64,000 nt of DNA from contig NZ_FNJN01000003.1 of assembly GCF_900104345.1 (NCBI RefSeq), positions 310,001-374,000 of the forward strand. Reading direction: 5' to 3'. Origin of the DNA: Microbacterium testaceum StLB037. Its GTDB lineage: Bacteria; Actinomycetota; Actinomycetes; Actinomycetales; Microbacteriaceae. The notes below the pieces were generated by a model. It was not told the DNA's origin, did not search any database, and worked only from the letters and a program-made list of their open reading frames with translations. Below, piece after piece: positions 15,738-23,070 of this stretch (its first letter is position 1; every line of letters begins with the position of its first letter). The position numbers were made by a program, and so were the translations under genes.

Positions 15738-16190
15738 ATGAACGTTCGAAAACGCGGAGCAGTGCTAGCCGTGTCGAGCCTCGTCCTTGCCACCGCGCTC
15801 GGCGGTTGCTCCATAGGTGGACCGACCGGGCAAGAGCGCGCCGATGACCTTGCGAGGCAGCTCGAAAACGGAGGGCTCGGCGTGCACAGCGCGGAAGCCA
15901 TTTACCTGTCGTCGTTCTCGGGCGACCTCACCGTGTCGGTGATCCTGGAACCAGACGTGCTGAAGCCCGGCTACTCGGTGTCGGCCAAGACTCTCGGCCC
16001 GATCCTGGGCGTTGTCGCCCGAAGCGCAGAAGAAATGGGAGTCGGCGGAGTCGGTTTCTACGCGAAGGAAGAAGGGGGAATCCGGATCTCGCTAAAAACG
16101 GCGGCGGAGGACCTCGGCATCGCTGAAGCCGTCAATGGCCGGTCACTCTCTCTCACCGGCGAACGACTCGAGTCTCTGGCGAAACAGTGA
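15738..16190 (+). CDS. Lipoprotein paralogue 3, close copy of paralogue 1
   Basis: A 150-residue lipoprotein with lipobox L-G-G-C24 followed by SIGGPTGQERADDLARQLE. It matches paralogue 1 over its whole length, with the same FSGDL, LGPILGVVARSAEEM and LGIAEAVNG blocks, so it arose by a recent tandem duplication. Most differences are spread over the surface-type charged positions. It starts after a 121-base gap and may have its own promoter. Close but non-identical copies of this sort are what is seen where immunity genes collect to match toxin variants. Confidence 0.75.
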   Translation: MNVRKRGAVLAVSSLVLATALGGCSIGGPTGQERADDLARQLENGGLGVHSAEAIYLSSFSGDLTVSVILEPDVLKPGYSVSAKTLGPILGVVARSAEEMGVGGVGFYAKEEGGIRISLKTAAEDLGIAEAVNGRSLSLTGERLESLAKQ

Positions 16191-16333
16191 TGCGAGTACG
16201 AGTCCATCGCGCGCCGTTTTGTGTGAGTGGCTGCGGAGCGCCACCGAAAGCGAGGCAGGCTCTCCGTTGGCGGCGTCCGCCTGATGACGTTGCAGACCCG
16301 GGGATTGGCCCTTTTCGAACGAGTGGAGCTGCG

Positions 16334-16819
16334 ATGAGGTTTCCTCCCCTACCCGACACGAGAACTGTCGCGAGCACACGCAGATGCATTGCCGTCGCCG
16401 TGATCGCGGTGGCGATGATCGCTGGCCTCTCGGGCTGCTTCGGCTTCGGTCCGTCGCTCAAAGAACGGGCCTCGCACCTTGAGGCTTCGCTCGAGGAAGG
16501 TGGGTTGAGGGTTACACGGGCGGAAGCCACTGCTCCCGCCTCGTTCAGTGGGAGTCTCATCGTGACGGTGATCTTGGAGGCCGACGTCCTCGAGAGCGGT
16601 CCCGCGGTCTCCGCTGATGGTCTGGAAGGCATTCTGCGGGTCGTGGGCCGCGAAGCGACGGGCACGAACGTCGGTTACGCGATTCTCTACACACAGGACG
16701 GCAACGGCGCTGATGTGAGTACGGCGGAGGCTGCACGGCAGCTAGGGCTGAGTGAAACAGGCTCGGATGGATCCCTCTCGCTCTCGAAGGCTGAGCTCGG
16801 CGCGTTCGCCGCGGAATGA
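16334..16819 (+). CDS. Lipoprotein paralogue 4
   Basis: A 161-residue lipoprotein with lipobox L-S-G-C35 and the array motif as FGFGPSLKERASHLEASLE. The mature domain keeps the FSGSLIVTVIL, LEGILRVVGREATG and AARQLGLSETG blocks. The ATG at 16334 is chosen because GGAG lies six bases upstream and places the hydrophobic core correctly; a longer frame from 16187 would add about 50 residues that are not signal-peptide-like. It belongs to the same paralogous family as its neighbours at moderate distance. Confidence 0.72.
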   Translation: MRFPPLPDTRTVASTRRCIAVAVIAVAMIAGLSGCFGFGPSLKERASHLEASLEEGGLRVTRAEATAPASFSGSLIVTVILEADVLESGPAVSADGLEGILRVVGREATGTNVGYAILYTQDGNGADVSTAEAARQLGLSETGSDGSLSLSKAELGAFAAE

Positions 16820-16857
16820 CCCGCTGAATGCCGGCAGAGCGGCGACTACCTTGAGAG

Positions 16858-17319
16858 ATGAGGAGAACGATGCGAAACACCGTGCGCGCGACCACTCTCA
16901 TGGTGCTGGTCGCTACATGCACCATCTTGATCGCCGGTTGTGTCGGGTTCGGACCCACCGGGCAGGAGCGTGCGGACCAGTTGGCGGCGGAACTTGAGTC
17001 GGGCAATTTCGGTGTTCGCGAGGCCACTGCGGACTACACAGGATCGATCTCGAGCACGATGGCCCTGCGCGTCACCCTGGATGAATCGGATGACGAGTGG
17101 GGGGACGTGTCTGCGGAGACGTTGCGGCCGATCCTCGAAAACATCGCTCGCGGCACAGAAGACATGCGCTTAGGATCCATGGATCCGTTCACAAAGGACC
17201 CGGAAGGTCAGGACGTGTCACTCGCCTCTGCCGCACGCGAGCTTGGTTTGGAAGACGCTGTGCAGGGCAAGTCGCTCGGGCTCCTGCAGTCCGATCTGCG
17301 AGACATCAGGGAATGGTGA
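16858..17319 (+). CDS. Lipoprotein paralogue 5
   Basis: A 153-residue lipoprotein with lipobox I-A-G-C28 and the full array motif GFGPTGQERADQLAAELE. The mature domain has the closing AARELGLEDAVQG block but an altered middle with TDAG-type loops replaced by an acidic DESDDEW stretch. ATG at 16870, four bases after an AGGAG site, is an alternative start. It ends the array; the next gene is on the other strand. The conserved motif just after the lipid-bearing cysteine in copies 1, 3, 4 and 5 suggests a shared contact surface near the membrane. Confidence 0.73.
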   Translation: MRRTMRNTVRATTLMVLVATCTILIAGCVGFGPTGQERADQLAAELESGNFGVREATADYTGSISSTMALRVTLDESDDEWGDVSAETLRPILENIARGTEDMRLGSMDPFTKDPEGQDVSLASAARELGLEDAVQGKSLGLLQSDLRDIREW

Positions 17320-17411
17320 CCGTTCTGGTTCCGCGTCATTCCGTGTGACGAGCGCTACTCCGATACCGACCAGCAGTACAGCTCCGGGCACGCCACGTCC
17401 CCTTTAACGGC

Positions 17412-18374
17412 CTACTTCACCCGAGGCTTCGCCGGCTTTCCGTCCGCGGTGACCTGAGGGTGATGCTTGGTCAGCTGGATCACGCCCCAGGTGGCGATCG
17501 CGCCCGCGATGACGAACCCGATGAGCGCCCACGCAGGGGCCGTCGACGCCTCGCCGAGGACGAGAAGACCGATCAACACCGCGACGATCGGGTCGATGAC
17601 GGTGAGCCCCGCGATGACGAGGTCGGGCGGGCCGACCGAGTACGCGGTCTGCACGAAGTACGCGCCCACGGCCACCGCGGCCAGCAGAGCGACGAGGCAC
17701 AGCATCGTCAGCCACTCGAAGTTGCCGGCCTGCGCGCGGCTGATGACGACCTTCGCGAGGGTCGCGACGAAGCCGTAGATCACCCCCGCGGCCATGATGT
17801 AGAAGAGTGCCTGCGCCCGGCGACGCACGAGCACCCAGAACACGCCGAAGACGATGACCACGACGGCGAGGATGCCGAGGATGATCCACAGTTCGCGCTC
17901 GGTGACCACGTGCTCGGTGGCGAAGAACGCGGCGATCGTCACGAAGATGAAGATGCCGCCCACGCACAGGGCGATCGCGATCAGGGATTGCCGCGTCGGC
18001 TTCTGCCCCGAGACGCGGGCGTTCAACACCGTCGTGATCACGAGCGCGATCGCGCCGAGGGGCTGAACGAGGATGAGCGGCGCGACCGACAGCGCCGAGA
18101 GCTGGCACACGATCGCCAGTCCGAGCATGACGGTGCCCGCGACCCACGAGGGGCGTGTCAGCAGAGACGTGAGCTGCTTGCGCGAGAGGCCACCGGTGGT
18201 CTTGCCCGAGAGGCGCTCGACCTTCTGCACCCCGCGGTGCTGGTACTGCGCGCCGAATGACATGAACACCGCCCCGAGGAGCGCCAGCGGGATGCCGAGG
18301 AGGATACGGGGATCGCGGAAGACACCGACGAGTTGGTCGATTCCGTCGCTGAGGGTGGCATCGAGCGGGATCAC
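17412..18374 (-). CDS. EamA/DMT-type transporter
   Basis: A 320-residue integral membrane protein with nine or ten hydrophobic segments in two repeats, a layout of the drug/metabolite transporter superfamily. The second repeat ends in 'IDPIVAVLIGLLVLGEA', a typical DMT motif. A cytoplasmic loop after the first helix carries basic residues (KVERLSGK). The substrate cannot be read from sequence. GTG at 18374 sits six bases after a TATCGT box, so the message is probably leaderless. It is divergent from the deformylase gene with overlapping control regions and converges on the lipoprotein array. Confidence 0.85.
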   Translation of the reverse strand: MIPLDATLSDGIDQLVGVFRDPRILLGIPLALLGAVFMSFGAQYQHRGVQKVERLSGKTTGGLSRKQLTSLLTRPSWVAGTVMLGLAIVCQLSALSVAPLILVQPLGAIALVITTVLNARVSGQKPTRQSLIAIALCVGGIFIFVTIAAFFATEHVVTERELWIILGILAVVVIVFGVFWVLVRRRAQALFYIMAAGVIYGFVATLAKVVISRAQAGNFEWLTMLCLVALLAAVAVGAYFVQTAYSVGPPDLVIAGLTVIDPIVAVLIGLLVLGEASTAPAWALIGFVIAGAIATWGVIQLTKHHPQVTADGKPAKPRVK

Positions 18375-18380
18375 CCTCCG

Positions 18381-18386
18381 ACGATA
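18381..18386 (-). promoter_or_regulatory. -10 box TATCGT of the EamA gene
   Basis: TATCGT on the minus strand ends six bases before the GTG start, which suggests a leaderless message. Confidence 0.5.
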
Positions 18387-18403
18387 GCCCGCCGTCCGCT
18401 GGT

Positions 18404-18409
18404 TAGGCT
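18404..18409 (+). promoter_or_regulatory. -10 box TAGGCT of def
   Basis: TAGGCT ends six bases before the GTG start of the deformylase gene; the message is probably leaderless. Confidence 0.55.
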
Positions 18410-18415
18410 GGTGAC

Positions 18416-18982
18416 GTGGCCGTACTCCCGATTCGCATCATGGGTGATCCCGTGCTGCACGCTCCCGCTGCCCGTGTCGACGAGATCACCGATGAGGTGC
18501 GCACGCTCGTCGCCGACATGTTCGAGACGATGGACACCGCCCCCGGCGTGGGTCTCGCCGCCCCGCAGGTGGGAGTGGGCCTGCGCATCTTCACGTACAC
18601 GTACGAGGACGACGAGGGTCGACCCTGGCGGGGCGTGGTGATCAACCCCGACTTGTGGATCCGTCCGATGGAGCCCGGCTACCCCGACCCCGACGAAGAG
18701 AGCGAGGGATGCCTCTCGTTCCCCGGCGAACGCTTCCCGCTGCGGCGGTCGGAGGCGGCGCTGCTCACCGGCACGGATCTCGACGGTCACGCGGTCCGCA
18801 TCGAGGTCACGGGCTGGCGTGCGCGCATCCTCCAGCACGAGTTCGATCACCTCGACGGCATCCTGTATGTGGATCGTCTCGACGAGGAGGACAGCCGGGT
18901 GGCGGCCAAGATCGCGAAGAAGCGCAAGTGGGGCAAGCCGGGCATCTCGTGGATGCCGGGCGTCGACGACATCGACGCGTGA
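18416..18982 (+). CDS. def: Peptide deformylase
   Basis: A 188-residue enzyme that removes the formyl group from the N-terminal Met of new proteins, using a bound Fe2+ or similar metal. All three family motifs are present: G44-V-G-L-A-A-P-Q51, E97-G-C99-L-S and Q140-H141-E-F-D-H145, where C99, H141 and H145 bind the metal. Length is normal. It is not next to fmt here, so it may be one of several copies. It is transcribed alone from a leaderless promoter. Confidence 0.97.
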   Translation: MAVLPIRIMGDPVLHAPAARVDEITDEVRTLVADMFETMDTAPGVGLAAPQVGVGLRIFTYTYEDDEGRPWRGVVINPDLWIRPMEPGYPDPDEESEGCLSFPGERFPLRRSEAALLTGTDLDGHAVRIEVTGWRARILQHEFDHLDGILYVDRLDEEDSRVAAKIAKKRKWGKPGISWMPGVDDIDA

Positions 18983-19006
18983 ACGGCCAGCCGCGGGGCG
19001 GCGTCG

Positions 19007-20311
19007 TCAGCTCTCGATGATGTTCGGAGCGAACCGGCAGAAGTAGTCGGTGATCGGTCCGTCGGATTCGCGGATGCCGACGCCGAACGCTTCTTGGTTG
19101 ATCACCCACGACCCGAGCACGGGGTGGTTGCTCCCCTGCGCCCCCGGGAAGTCGGGCAGTTCGTGGTACTGCTGCCAGACGCGCTCGCGACCCGCGCCCT
19201 CGCGGCGGTACTCCTGCCCGTTCGAGGTCACGCTGCCGTCACGGCGATGCACCTGTATGCCGTCACCCTCTCGACCGAAGACGGGTTTGACGACGAAGTC
19301 GGTCATGCCGTTGGGGCCGTCGGCATAGGCCGGCAGCAGGTTCGGGTGGCCGGGGAACAATCGCCAGAGGGCGACGAGGAGGAGTTTGTTCGAGAGGAAC
19401 ATCTTCCACGCCGGCTCGTACCACCGGCCGAAGAGTCCGCGACCGGCGATGAGCAGGGCCCCGAACTCCTGGTCGCCGACGACGCGGTCCTCCCCCGAGA
19501 CGAGGTCTTCCCACGGGTAGAGCTTGAAGAGATTGCGGATCACGGGATACTGCGTGCCCGGGGTGTCGCCGGGCAGCGCCGCGATGCTCCGCGACGAGCC
19601 CCAGGGCTCCGGGACGCCGACGAACTGCCGCGCACCATGGTGCCAGCCGATCTCTTTCATCTCGATGCCGGTGTGTTCCCACCCGGCTTCGCCGGCGACG
19701 TCCCGCATGTAGGCGACGGTGTCCCAGTCTTCGCCGTAGGTGTCGGCATCCGAGTGGGCGACGAACAGTCGGCCGCCCTCCCCCTCGTTCAACGAGCGGT
19801 GCAGCAGGGTTCGCCAGCGCTCCACCAGGGCCTCGTGCAGTCCATTCCACTGGTCGGTGTCGGCAGGCAGCGCCCCGCTCTTGATCCGGTCCTGCAACCA
19901 GAACCACTGCGTGACCGACGCCTCGATGAGACCGGTGGGGGTGTCGCCGTTGTACTCGAGCATCTTGGCGGGTGAGCCGTCGCCGGCATAGGCGAGGTCG
20001 AAGCGGGCGTAGACGTCGGGTTCGTCCTGCTCGAGCGACCACTGCGCGAGTTCGAACGCCCTCGGGCTGAGCCCGAGATGACCGAGTGCGCCGGATGCCA
20101 TGTACCGGGCCGCCTCGAGGCTCATGCGGTGCAGTTCCTCGGTCTGCTTCTCGAGCTCTTCGACCTCGGGGAGGGTGAACACATAGGCGGCGCCGTCGTT
20201 CCAGTACTCCACCGCCGTCCCGTCGTCGCGGACGGAGTGCGAATAGATCAGGCCGGACTGCTTGATGGTGCGCTCCCAGTCGGGACGCGGGTCGAGCTCG
20301 ATGCGCCGCAT
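19007..20311 (-). CDS. Glutathionylspermidine synthase family ATP-grasp protein (YgiC-like)
   Basis: A 434-residue protein of the GspS/YgiC family, an ATP-grasp amide ligase fold. Features include the 'LEYNGDTPTGLIEASVTQWFW' start region, KEIGWHHGARQF, the DFVVKPVFGREGDGIQVH nucleotide-binding segment and the closing PVLGSWVINQEAFGVGIRESDGPITDYFCRFAPNII. The N-terminal amidase domain of true GspS is absent, as in E. coli YgiC. Actinobacteria do not make glutathionylspermidine, so another carboxylate-amine ligation is likely. It overlaps the upstream lipoprotein gene by one base; the pair mirrors YgiB-YgiC. Confidence 0.88.
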   Translation of the reverse strand: MRRIELDPRPDWERTIKQSGLIYSHSVRDDGTAVEYWNDGAAYVFTLPEVEELEKQTEELHRMSLEAARYMASGALGHLGLSPRAFELAQWSLEQDEPDVYARFDLAYAGDGSPAKMLEYNGDTPTGLIEASVTQWFWLQDRIKSGALPADTDQWNGLHEALVERWRTLLHRSLNEGEGGRLFVAHSDADTYGEDWDTVAYMRDVAGEAGWEHTGIEMKEIGWHHGARQFVGVPEPWGSSRSIAALPGDTPGTQYPVIRNLFKLYPWEDLVSGEDRVVGDQEFGALLIAGRGLFGRWYEPAWKMFLSNKLLLVALWRLFPGHPNLLPAYADGPNGMTDFVVKPVFGREGDGIQVHRRDGSVTSNGQEYRREGAGRERVWQQYHELPDFPGAQGSNHPVLGSWVINQEAFGVGIRESDGPITDYFCRFAPNIIES

Positions 20312-20685
20312 CAGCTGCCGTGGCTTCCGTCGGAGCCCGAGCCGCCGAAGCCGCCGCGCGAGACGCTGTCTCCGTCGCTCGAGATGCCGCGGGCAGCGGT
20401 CTTGCCCGAAGGAAGGCTGTCGGAACCACCGGTGGCCGGCTGCCCCACCGCGGGAACCGTCCGGCTGCTGGAGCCGAGCGGCAGGTAGTACCAGTGCGCA
20501 CTGCCGCCGTGGTTGTTGCAATCGTCGTCGGGAAGTCGCTTCTCGGTGGAATTGTCCCGGCAGATCTGGGCGTAGTCGTCCGAGACGTTCGTCCCCTGAC
20601 CGCACCCGGTGAGGGTGGCGGCGAGGGCGGCGACGACGCCGACGGTGACGGTGCGCGACGCGCGACGACGCACGACTGGCTGCAT
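20311..20685 (-). CDS. YgiB-like (DUF1190-type) lipoprotein
   Basis: A 124-residue lipoprotein: signal peptide ending in the lipobox L-T-G-C near residue 27, then a short domain with three cysteines (ICRDN, DDDCNN) and a low-complexity C-terminus of Ser, Gly and Arg (SRGGFGGSG). The ATG at 20685 follows a GGAG site; a longer upstream frame has none. The Gly/Ser-rich tail with RGGFG and the coupling to a YgiC-like gene suggest the YgiB/DUF1190 family. Function is unknown. The cysteine-containing domain may be the substrate of its ATP-grasp partner, which is only a guess. Confidence 0.72.
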   Translation of the reverse strand: MQPVVRRRASRTVTVGVVAALAATLTGCGQGTNVSDDYAQICRDNSTEKRLPDDDCNNHGGSAHWYYLPLGSSSRTVPAVGQPATGGSDSLPSGKTAARGISSDGDSVSRGGFGGSGSDGSHGS

Positions 20686-20756
20686 GAGGGGACTCCTTCG
20701 GAGGTGTCGATCCGGCGACACTGCGCCGATGTTCTCACACCCGCGTGCGGGCGATG

Positions 20757-21425
20757 TCAGACGCGGGATTCGTGGCGCCGCGGGAAAACGTGGGGCGGGG
20801 CGCCGGAGGCCGGCATCCATTCGCAGGTGAAGCTGCCGCGGTAGCCGAAGAGGAAACCGAAGCGGTCGTTGTCGACCCGCATGTCGACGTGGAACCGGCC
20901 GTCGGTGTCGTCGAAACGTTCGCGCAGGGTGGCGCGGCCGCTGAAGAGCATCGGGAACCGGAAGCCGACCGGCCCCTCGTAGAAGCGCTGCTCCCCCGAT
21001 CGCAGGAGCAGTCCGCCGTCGTCGTCTACTTTCAGGTCGAGGTCGACGGCGAGATGCTGATGCGTGCCGAGGTAGTCGATGACCCGGCCCTCGTGCAGGA
21101 TCATCGTCGCGTCGAACCGCGCGGAGCGTCCGCCCACCTCGTACTCCCGGACGAAGGTCACGGTCTCACGACCGAAGGGGTCGAGGTACGGGCTGTTCCA
21201 GATGGTGAAGGGCACGTTGTCGCCGACCGCCGGGACGAGGATGTTCCGCAGTTTTCCGAACTGCAGGAACGGGACCGTCCACCAGGGTCCGCGCCGGATG
21301 TCGCTCATGACACCGCGGCCGACGCACGCCTCACCGTCGTCGAGGCCGACGCCGAAGCGCCGCTGCATCATCGGGTGAAGGCGGTGGAAGTCAGAGCCCA
21401 TGGCCCGCGCGAAGATCGAGGTCAT
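20757..21425 (-). CDS. DUF4166 domain protein
   Basis: A 222-residue cytoplasmic protein matching DUF4166 in length and motifs: an opening FARAMGSDFHRLHPMMQRRFG, a central FVREYEVGGRSARFDATMIL and a closing 'DNDRFGFLFGYRGSFTCEW'. The domain also occurs fused to saccharopine-dehydrogenase-like proteins. Its role is unknown; the beta-rich pattern suggests a small-molecule or lipid binding barrel. ATG at 21425 overlaps the stop of the upstream SRPBCC gene (ATGA), so the two are coupled. A GGATGCC motif lies near its 3-prime end. Confidence 0.82.
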   Translation of the reverse strand: MTSIFARAMGSDFHRLHPMMQRRFGVGLDDGEACVGRGVMSDIRRGPWWTVPFLQFGKLRNILVPAVGDNVPFTIWNSPYLDPFGRETVTFVREYEVGGRSARFDATMILHEGRVIDYLGTHQHLAVDLDLKVDDDGGLLLRSGEQRFYEGPVGFRFPMLFSGRATLRERFDDTDGRFHVDMRVDNDRFGFLFGYRGSFTCEWMPASGAPPHVFPRRHESRV

Positions 21426-22039
21426 CGTTGGTCTCCCGGCGCGGGCAGTGCGGCGAGCGTGGCGGGTGCGTCGTCGAGCGCACGCCGTCGGTGCGGGGGG
21501 ATCCTCTCGCAGCGCGACGCGCGGGGGCGATCTCTCCGCCAGAAGGCGACGGCATGCACGAGCGACCAGTGCTCCGGTTCGACACCCGTTTCGAGCCACA
21601 GGCGCAGGCGGTCGAAGCTCCACGCGGTGGCCCAACCCACGAGGGGCCGGACGATCACGTCGAGCGGGCCCCACCCCGCCGCGTAGTCATAGCCCGTGGA
21701 GAACCGGATGCCGCCGTCCACCGGCTCGTACCGCCAGTAGCCGCGACCGTCGCGCAAGGGCGACAGGCGGTCGGCCGTGGTGAACCGCAGAGCGGAGGTA
21801 CGGCTGCCGTCGGGGCGTGAGCTCTCGCCGATGCTGATGCCGTCGCCGCGGACGGTGTGGACGGGTGTGCGTCTCTCGTAAACGAAGCGCGCGGCGCCGT
21901 CCGCGTCGCTCGTGGTGGGTGTGATGCGCGAGAAGCGCACGTCCCACCGCACGTGCTGCGAGGGGTCCTGCGTCGCCGTCCACACCTGGTCGAGCGTCGC
22001 GCGGATGGTCGTCGCGACATAGATCCCCCGTGCCCCCAT
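21422..22039 (-). CDS. SRPBCC-family (polyketide cyclase-like) protein
   Basis: A 205-residue protein of the START/Bet v1-like fold: N-terminal 'ATTIRATLDQVWTATQDPSQHVRWDVRF' is a typical opening, with strands through residue 110 and a long helix near residues 133-150 (RPLVGWATAWSFDRLRLWLE). The last 50 residues are Arg-rich and look unstructured. Such domains bind hydrophobic ligands. TAGGCT six bases upstream suggests a leaderless start. It is coupled to the DUF4166 gene; together they may handle one hydrophobic compound, but nothing in the sequence names it. Confidence 0.82.
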   Translation of the reverse strand: MGARGIYVATTIRATLDQVWTATQDPSQHVRWDVRFSRITPTTSDADGAARFVYERRTPVHTVRGDGISIGESSRPDGSRTSALRFTTADRLSPLRDGRGYWRYEPVDGGIRFSTGYDYAAGWGPLDVIVRPLVGWATAWSFDRLRLWLETGVEPEHWSLVHAVAFWRRDRPRASRCERIPPHRRRALDDAPATLAALPAPGDQR

Positions 22040-22045
22040 AGCGTC

Positions 22046-22051
22046 AGCCTA
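22046..22051 (-). promoter_or_regulatory. -10 box TAGGCT of the SRPBCC-DUF4166 pair
   Basis: TAGGCT on the minus strand ends six bases before the ATG at 22039, suggesting a leaderless message. Confidence 0.5.
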
Positions 22052-22094
22052 GGCGTGTGGGGGTCGCGCTCGACACATCCCTCGGCGGGTGTCG

Positions 22095-23027
22095 TCAGCC
22101 CGCCCCGAAGGAGTGCAGCGCGAGGTCGTCGCTGAGGGCTTCGCTCGCGAGACGCCCCCGCACACTCGTGCCCTGCTCGTCGAGCGGCGGGCTCACGACG
22201 GCGCCGCCGAGACGCCCGGGAACGGAGAGCACGATCGCACCCGAGACGCTCGACTTGGCCGGGATGCCGACCGCTCGCATCCACCGTCCTGATCCGTCGT
22301 AGACGCCGCAGGTCGCCATGACCGAGATGACGTCGCGCGCGACGCGCTCAGGCACGGCGCGCTCCCCCGTTCGGGGATTGACTCCGCCGAGCGCGAGAGT
22401 GGCGCCCATGACGGCGAGGGTCTCGGCATCCACCAGGGTCGCGCAGGCGCGGGCGTACACCGCGACAGCGTCGTCGGCCGTCGGTTCGAGGGTGCCCTCC
22501 GCGCGCATGAGGTGGGCGAGGGCGTGGTTGCGATCGCCGAGGAGATGTTCGTTGTGCGCCACGTCCTCATCGACGTCGAGCTCGCGTCCGGCGAAGGCGG
22601 CGAGCCCGCGCGCGATGCGGACCATGCGCGCCTCGGCATCGGCACCCTCGACCAGCGAGGCCGTGAGTAGCGCCCCGGCGTTGACCATGGGGTTCGGCGG
22701 CCGGCCGGTGCCGCTTTCGAGTTTGAGGGCGTCGAACGACTCGCCGGTGGGTTCGATGCCCACGCGATCCAGCGCCGCGCCGTCGGTGTCGAGCAGCGCC
22801 AGCGCGAACAGGAACGGCTTGACCGCGGACTGCACGCTGAACGAAACGTCCGCCTGTCGACTCGATCGCACCGAGCCGTCGGGCAGGACGAGGGCGAGGG
22901 CGCAGAAGTCGGGGTCGGCGTCGGCCAGCTGCGGGATGCTGTCGTCGACCTGTCCCCCGCGCTCCGGAAGCAGGCGTGACCGCAATGCGTCGAGGTCGGC
23001 GGTCGGGGCGTCGGGAGGCGAGATCAC
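22095..23027 (-). CDS. glsA: Glutaminase A
   Basis: A 310-residue enzyme that hydrolyses glutamine to glutamate and ammonia. It has the serine beta-lactamase-like fold of bacterial glutaminases, with the catalytic S-x-x-K in SVQSAVKPF, the NPMVNAGALL substrate region, ARACATLVDAETLAVMGATLALGGVNP and the closing VMATCGVYDGSGRWMRAVGIPAKSSVSG block. Length equals E. coli GlsA. The start codon is GTG. It is transcribed alone. Such enzymes often support nitrogen balance or acid resistance; no regulatory site is visible. Confidence 0.95.
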   Translation of the reverse strand: MISPPDAPTADLDALRSRLLPERGGQVDDSIPQLADADPDFCALALVLPDGSVRSSRQADVSFSVQSAVKPFLFALALLDTDGAALDRVGIEPTGESFDALKLESGTGRPPNPMVNAGALLTASLVEGADAEARMVRIARGLAAFAGRELDVDEDVAHNEHLLGDRNHALAHLMRAEGTLEPTADDAVAVYARACATLVDAETLAVMGATLALGGVNPRTGERAVPERVARDVISVMATCGVYDGSGRWMRAVGIPAKSSVSGAIVLSVPGRLGGAVVSPPLDEQGTSVRGRLASEALSDDLALHSFGAG

Positions 23028-23070
23028 TCCCCCAGCCTCGCAGTTCCGCGCGGGACCGGGGCCGCTTCCC

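Noticed and set aside
16187..16333. Extended N-terminus for lipoprotein 4
   Set aside because: The extension is Arg/Pro-rich, would put the lipobox past residue 80 and lacks a ribosome binding site; ATG 16334 has one.
12043..17319. Effector locus as a tRNA-integrated island
   Set aside because: The locus lies on the 5-prime side of the tRNA, whereas integrases use the 3-prime end. No integrase or second tRNA fragment was found on the right side.
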